A DNA stretch of 64,000 bases from an uncultured Spirochaetales bacterium (GTDB lineage: Bacteria; Spirochaetota; Spirochaetia; Sphaerochaetales; Sphaerochaetaceae). The notes under the pieces were generated by a model. It did no database searches and was not told the DNA's origin. It saw only the letters and a program-made list of their open reading frames with translations. The stretch is taken from contig CASFDW010000001.1 of the NCBI GenBank assembly GCA_949293595.1, positions 310,001-374,000 on the forward strand. The letters are read 5' to 3'. Shown in pieces: positions 60,175 to 64,000 of the stretch (the stretch's first letter is position 1; each line of letters opens with the position of its first letter). Position numbers and translations under genes: made by a program.

Positions 60175-60201
60175 AAAAAAAACGATCCCCTGCCGGGGAC
60201 C
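60175..60201 (-). terminator. Rho-independent terminator of the ileS-trpS operon
   Basis: On the minus strand GGTCCCC - GGCA - GGGGATC (one G-T pair), then G and T8, 25 bp after the trpS stop. Confidence 0.75.
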
Positions 60202-60225
60202 ATCATGAAAACAGCTTCGGTCGTT

Positions 60226-61209
60226 CTAAAGGGAAACGTGCATCTTCTCCTTTATCTCCGCGATGTTCCTGCCGCCTATCTCATTGGCCTTTCTGGTGCC
60301 GGAAGCCAGAATATCCTTGACCTCGTCCATATGCGCTTCGTAATACGCCCTCTTCTCCCTTATGGGATCCAGCATATCGTTCAGGGCCTTTGCAAGAAGC
60401 TTCTTGCATGCCACGCATCCGATTGCGGCGTTCCTGCACATCGAGCAGATGTTTCCGCTCTCGCCTTCGTTGAAGGCCTTGTGGTACTTGAACACGGTGC
60501 AGATGTCGGGATTTCCGGGAATCTTGACGCTGATGCGGTTGGTGTCAGTGACGGCGGCCCTCACCTTCTGGTTTATGACATCCTCTGGATCGGAAAGATA
60601 AACGGCGTTGCCAAGGCTCTTGCCCATCTTCGCATTTCCATCAAGTCCGCAGAGACGGCCTACGCTGCTGAGCTTGTAATCCGGCTCGGTGATCGAAGTG
60701 CCGTACAGCTCGTTGAACTTGCGGACGATCTTTCTGGCCATCTCTATGTGCGGCACCTGGTCGTCCCCCACGGGAACAAGATCGGCGTTGCAGAACGTTA
60801 TGTCCGCGGTCTGGCTAACGGGATAACCTAAAAACCCATAGGTCATCTCCTTGTACCCATAGTTCTTCGCCTCCGTCTTGATCGTCGGATTGTGCGAGAG
60901 CTGGTTGACGGTCACGAGCATCGAGTAGAAGATCGTGAGCTCCGCGATTGCACCGACCATGGACTGCTGGACGAACGTCACCTTCTCCGGATCGAGGCCG
61001 GAGGAGAGGTTGTCGATCGCGACCTGGTAGATCGAATCATGGATGAGCTCCGGATTCTCAAAATGCGTTGTGAGCGCCTGCACGTCCGCAACCAGTATGA
61101 ACTCCTCGTACTCGTCCTGAAGCGCGACCCGGCTCTTCAGGGATCCCACATAATGCCCGAGATGAAGCCGTCCGGTCGGCCTGTCGCCTGTAAGTATCCT
61201 CTTCCTCAT
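60226..61209 (-). CDS. trpS: Tryptophanyl-tRNA synthetase
   Basis: 327 residues, class Ic synthetase. The HIGH motif is in GDRPTGRLHLGHYVG and the KMSKS motif appears as KMGKS in GNAKMGKSLGNA. GDDQVPHIEMAR and TDTNRISVK are family-typical. A Cys cluster (CSMCRNAAIGCVACKK) at about 255 may bind zinc or an iron-sulfur centre, as in some bacterial TrpRS. It starts in an ATGA overlap with the zinc-ribbon gene. Confidence 0.93.
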   Translation of the reverse strand: MRKRILTGDRPTGRLHLGHYVGSLKSRVALQDEYEEFILVADVQALTTHFENPELIHDSIYQVAIDNLSSGLDPEKVTFVQQSMVGAIAELTIFYSMLVTVNQLSHNPTIKTEAKNYGYKEMTYGFLGYPVSQTADITFCNADLVPVGDDQVPHIEMARKIVRKFNELYGTSITEPDYKLSSVGRLCGLDGNAKMGKSLGNAVYLSDPEDVINQKVRAAVTDTNRISVKIPGNPDICTVFKYHKAFNEGESGNICSMCRNAAIGCVACKKLLAKALNDMLDPIREKRAYYEAHMDEVKDILASGTRKANEIGGRNIAEIKEKMHVSL

Positions 61210-61415
61210 TTACCTTCTCCTTTATGGCATTCATCGCACCTGTGGTCGGTGCAGTAGTATCCGCTGCCATGGTAGACCACCCCGGCAGGGGTGAAGACGC
61301 GGTGTGCGGGGGCCCCGCATACCGGGCAGGCGGCATCCTCGTCCGCCTTGTCGAAAGTCCTGTAGGCCTCAAACTCGTTGCCGCAGGACGAACACCTGTA
61401 TTCGTAATAAGGCAT
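61206..61415 (-). CDS. FmdB-type zinc-ribbon protein
   Basis: 69 residues: MPYYEYRCSSCGNEFEA and CPVCGAPAHRVF form a four-Cys zinc ribbon, the FmdB regulatory protein family. A second set (CTDHRCDECHKG) follows. Role unknown; small ribbons of this kind are thought to bind nucleic acid or modify regulation. It sits between trpS and a lipoprotein gene with overlapping ends on both sides. Confidence 0.82.
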   Translation of the reverse strand: MPYYEYRCSSCGNEFEAYRTFDKADEDAACPVCGAPAHRVFTPAGVVYHGSGYYCTDHRCDECHKGEGK

Positions 61416-62287
61416 CAGATGAACCCTCCCACCATGCCTGTGGCTTTTCCTGCAAGGGCGGTGACGGCATCCACGCCGATTTCCATGTCCTCGACCACCA
61501 CTGTCTGTCCTTCCTGGCGGATCATGACGGAAAGCGTCTTGAAATCAAGGCTCTCCCCCTTCCTCCTAAGGTCGGCGACCACGTTGTTCCTCATCAGCGT
61601 GTTGAACGTCCTCGCGCTTTTCTCGCTCCTCATCGCGATCACGGCGGAAAGCAGATACCTGCCGTCGTCGGATCTGTCGACAGAGATCAGGGCGCTCTCG
61701 ATCTCGAGCAGGACGGTCACCGGAAGATCGAAACCGATGTCCATGACGGTCTTAGGATCCCTGGCATACACGGAGAACATGCTTTGGGACATGATCGACG
61801 CAAGATCCTTGGGAATCAGCGTCTGGCGCTCGGAGAACGTCCTTCTGTAGGCCTCCTCGTAGCTTCCGGTGGAAAACAGCAGCAGGCCCGATTCCGGAAC
61901 CCCCGCGCTTATCTGTCCGTTCGTATAATACTTCCCATCCCCGGAGCCGACCTTTTCGAAGCCGTCCGTATGGCTCAACGCGGTATTGACGATGAAGGAA
62001 CCGTAATTGCCCTCGGCTGCCCCGTAGACGGTATAGTTGTCCGCAGGGGACGGGTAAAGATTCTCATCCCCAGCCTCAAGCGCGAAGCTGACACGCTCCG
62101 CCCTCCTCACAAGCTCGTTTGATGGATCGAGGACGCCGGCATCCTTTGCCTTTGCGGCATCGACTGTCACGACAAGCTCGCCCGGCCGTCCGAGGGCCTC
62201 ATAATAATACGAGGTCTCGAACGGGCTCCTATGCACGCAGGAGGCAAGGATCAGGACAAGAAACGGTATTACAAGAAATCTCTTCAT
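61415..62287 (-). CDS. Lipoprotein of unknown function
   Basis: 290 residues with a lipoprotein signal peptide (MKRFLVIPFLVLILASC, Cys17). The mature part has no family I recognise; it contains YYYEALGRPGELVVTVDAAK and a C-terminal Gly-rich end. It starts in an ATGA overlap with ileS and ends in a TGATG with the zinc-ribbon gene, so an envelope protein is embedded in a synthetase operon. Confidence 0.65.
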   Translation of the reverse strand: MKRFLVIPFLVLILASCVHRSPFETSYYYEALGRPGELVVTVDAAKAKDAGVLDPSNELVRRAERVSFALEAGDENLYPSPADNYTVYGAAEGNYGSFIVNTALSHTDGFEKVGSGDGKYYTNGQISAGVPESGLLLFSTGSYEEAYRRTFSERQTLIPKDLASIMSQSMFSVYARDPKTVMDIGFDLPVTVLLEIESALISVDRSDDGRYLLSAVIAMRSEKSARTFNTLMRNNVVADLRRKGESLDFKTLSVMIRQEGQTVVVEDMEIGVDAVTALAGKATGMVGGFI

Positions 62288-64000
62288 ACCTTGCCGATCT
62301 TCACGAAAACCTGGCTGTCCGCGATATCCGCGGCCTTTCCGTCGTTCTCAGCGATCTCGAGGCTGTCGGCAAGGGTCTCCGCGGCGATGTACGTCCTGAA
62401 ACTCCCGACGGCCTTGTCCACCAGATCGCTTCCCTTTATCCGGACGACGATGTGGTCGGAGACCTCGAATCCGCTCTCCTTCCTCTCGCTCTGGATGAAG
62501 CGCACGATATCCCTTGCTATACCCTCCAGAAGGAGCTCCTCGGTAACATCCGTGTCGAAGCCCACGGTGATCGTACCCTCGTTGAGGACCTTCACATGCT
62601 CCTTCTCGCTCCTCTGGATTGCAAGATCCTCCGCCGAGAGGTCTATGCTGCCGGCAGAGTATGCGACAGTCCTACTGTTCCCGTCGAGGATCGATGCGAT
62701 CTCGTCACTCGTGAATCCGGTGATGATCGCGGCCACCTCCTTCATGTTCTTTCCAAGCCTGGAGCCGAGCACCTTGAAGTTGGCCTTTGCCGAATAGGAG
62801 ACGAGGCTTGACTCGTCGGCCTCTATGAACACCTTCTTGACATTGAGCTCCTCGGCGATGATGTCGCTGTTCCTTTCAAGAATCGACCTCTCCTCCGCAT
62901 CCCTGTCGACGATGAAGAACGAGGAAAGCGGCTGGCGGATCTTGAGATTGGAGCTGCTTCTCAGTGCCCGTCCCATCGCAATCGCCTTCATCGCAAGGCT
63001 CATCTCCTTCTCAAGCCCGATGTCGCGCTCGCTTTCATCGGCCTCCGGCCATAAGCAGAGGTGCACGGATTCCGGCATGTCCTCCGTCCTGAGATTCTGA
63101 TATATCTCCTCCGTTATGAAAGGGATGACAGGGCAAGCAATCTTGCAGAATGTCATGAGAACCTTGTAAAGGGTGTCGTAAGCCATCTTCTTGTCCCCGT
63201 CGTTCTCGCTTCTCCAGAACCTTCTCCTGCTTCTGCGGATGTACCAGTTGTTGAGATCGTCGATGAAGGACACGACAGCCTGGCATACCGCCTGGATGTC
63301 GTAGGTGTCGAAGGCATGCGACACTTCGGCACCGAGCCTGTTGGTGGCGCTGATGATCCAGCGGTCGAGCGGGTTCTCAAGATCCCTGTATGCCGTTTCG
63401 GAGGGCACATAGCCGTCGATGTTCGCATAGGTGACGAAGAATGAATATGCGTTCCAGAGCGGGATCAGGAGATTCTTGAGCACGTCCTTGACAAGGTCGT
63501 CGCTGAACTTGAGGTCATCCGCCTTCACGAGGCAGGAGTCGATGAGGGCGAAACGCAGTGCATCCGCGCCGTAGGTGCCCACGATCTCCATCGGATCGGT
63601 GTAGTTCCTCTCGCTCTTGCTCATCTTCTTGCCGTCGGCGGCAAGCACGATGCCGGAGGTGATGCAGTTGAGGAAGGCGGGCTTTCCGAAAAGCGCCGCG
63701 GCAAGGACGGTAAGCGAATAGAACCATCCCCTGGTCTGGTCGAGCCCCTCGTTGATGAAATCGGCGGGGAAGATCCTCTCGAACCTCTCCTTGTTCTCAA
63801 ACGGATAGTGCTGCTGCGCATACGGCATGCTTCCGGACTCGAACCAGCAGTCAAGCACGTCGGGGATCCTGCGCATCGTGCCCTTCCCGTCGGGGCTGGG
63901 CCATGTCAGGTTGTCGACAAAATGCTTGTGGATGTCCTCGACCTTCTTGCCGCACTTCCTCTCAAGCTCCTCGATGGAGCCTATGACCTCGATGTGGTCC
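62284..64000 (-). CDS. ileS: Isoleucyl-tRNA synthetase, C-terminal part (cut by window edge)
   Basis: At least 571 residues; the 5' part lies beyond the right edge and the frame is open to base 64000. Recognisable: DVLDCWFESGSMPYAQ, GLDQTRGWFYSL, the KMSKS loop (DGKKMSKSERNYTDP), GADALRFALIDS and a long helical anticodon-binding region. The layout is that of the large, eukaryote-like IleRS type (with EKRYG-like ERKCGKKVEDIH), which often gives mupirocin resistance. No C-terminal zinc-finger Cys set is seen. It is first of the visible operon genes. Confidence 0.92.
   Translation of the reverse strand, partial: DHIEVIGSIEELERKCGKKVEDIHKHFVDNLTWPSPDGKGTMRRIPDVLDCWFESGSMPYAQQHYPFENKERFERIFPADFINEGLDQTRGWFYSLTVLAAALFGKPAFLNCITSGIVLAADGKKMSKSERNYTDPMEIVGTYGADALRFALIDSCLVKADDLKFSDDLVKDVLKNLLIPLWNAYSFFVTYANIDGYVPSETAYRDLENPLDRWIISATNRLGAEVSHAFDTYDIQAVCQAVVSFIDDLNNWYIRRSRRRFWRSENDGDKKMAYDTLYKVLMTFCKIACPVIPFITEEIYQNLRTEDMPESVHLCLWPEADESERDIGLEKEMSLAMKAIAMGRALRSSSNLKIRQPLSSFFIVDRDAEERSILERNSDIIAEELNVKKVFIEADESSLVSYSAKANFKVLGSRLGKNMKEVAAIITGFTSDEIASILDGNSRTVAYSAGSIDLSAEDLAIQRSEKEHVKVLNEGTITVGFDTDVTEELLLEGIARDIVRFIQSERKESGFEVSDHIVVRIKGSDLVDKAVGSFRTYIAAETLADSLEIAENDGKAADIADSQVFVKIGKV

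Overview
The window is 64 kb of dense bacterial chromosome with no rRNA, tRNA, CRISPR array, transposase or phage gene that I can see. The gene set points to an anaerobic, fermentative diderm. It has an Rnf ion-translocating complex (rnfCDGEAB), a 2-hydroxyacyl-CoA dehydratase-type activator with its partner, a radical-SAM anaerobic sulfatase-maturating enzyme, lipoprotein signal peptides, a Lol-like ABC exporter, and PEGA-domain and InlB-repeat secreted proteins. I read this as a spirochaete, most likely of the Sphaerochaeta type. That is a family-level inference from gene content, not something the sequence proves.

Layout. 0-9.2 kb: an exported repeat protein, two divergent MATE pumps, a thiamine pyrophosphokinase / membrane protein / AroH-type chorismate mutase operon, a DUF1015 protein, a TsaC/YrdC enzyme, and a membrane protein with a long Val-Glu-Lys-Pro repeat. 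9.2-16.2 kb: a visibly AT-richer island with a cytosolic sulfatase, a two-permease/two-ATPase ABC importer, its lipoprotein receptor and a divergent LacI-type regulator with a perfect 20-bp palindromic operator. 16.2-31 kb: rnz, then an unbroken leftward run of about 13.7 kb (rnfCDGEAB, a GH57-like protein, prfB, a PEGA protein, ftsY, a YD-repeat-like protein, a Lol-like ABC system) in which nearly every pair overlaps or is separated by a few bases. prfB carries a classical +1 programmed frameshift site. 31-39.3 kb: a P-loop/Asp23-like protein, pcnB, the sulfatase-maturating enzyme, a ribokinase, hisS and an HrpA-type helicase.

39.3-45.1 kb: a probable fructoselysine-type (Amadori product) module: PfkB kinase, SIS-domain deglycase, GntR/HutC regulator and PHP hydrolase, with a divergent transglutaminase-fold protein and a small P-loop kinase next to it. 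45.1-51 kb: aroB, a cysteine desulfurase next to thiI, and an AraD-like aldolase with an FGGY kinase. 51.0-51.3 kb holds an orphan transcription unit (promoter, folded RNA or tiny ORF with an in-frame TGA, terminator). 51.5-64 kb: the dehydratase activator pair, a third MATE pump, a 2',3'-cyclic phosphodiesterase, an FMN reductase, a Y-family polymerase with its YolD-like partner, and a trpS / zinc ribbon / lipoprotein / ileS operon that runs off the right edge.

Two threads cut across the genes. (1) Several genes without a Shine-Dalgarno sequence (rnz, pcnB, the P-loop/Asp23 gene, the desulfurase, the FMN reductase, probably the FGGY kinase and MATE 3) have a -10 box only 5-7 bases before a start codon, which suggests leaderless mRNAs beside ordinary SD-led genes. 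(2) Sugar-catabolic and transporter loci carry clear, self-contained operators: the LacI palindrome at 14903-14922 and three 10-bp GTTATA repeats at 41256-41285.
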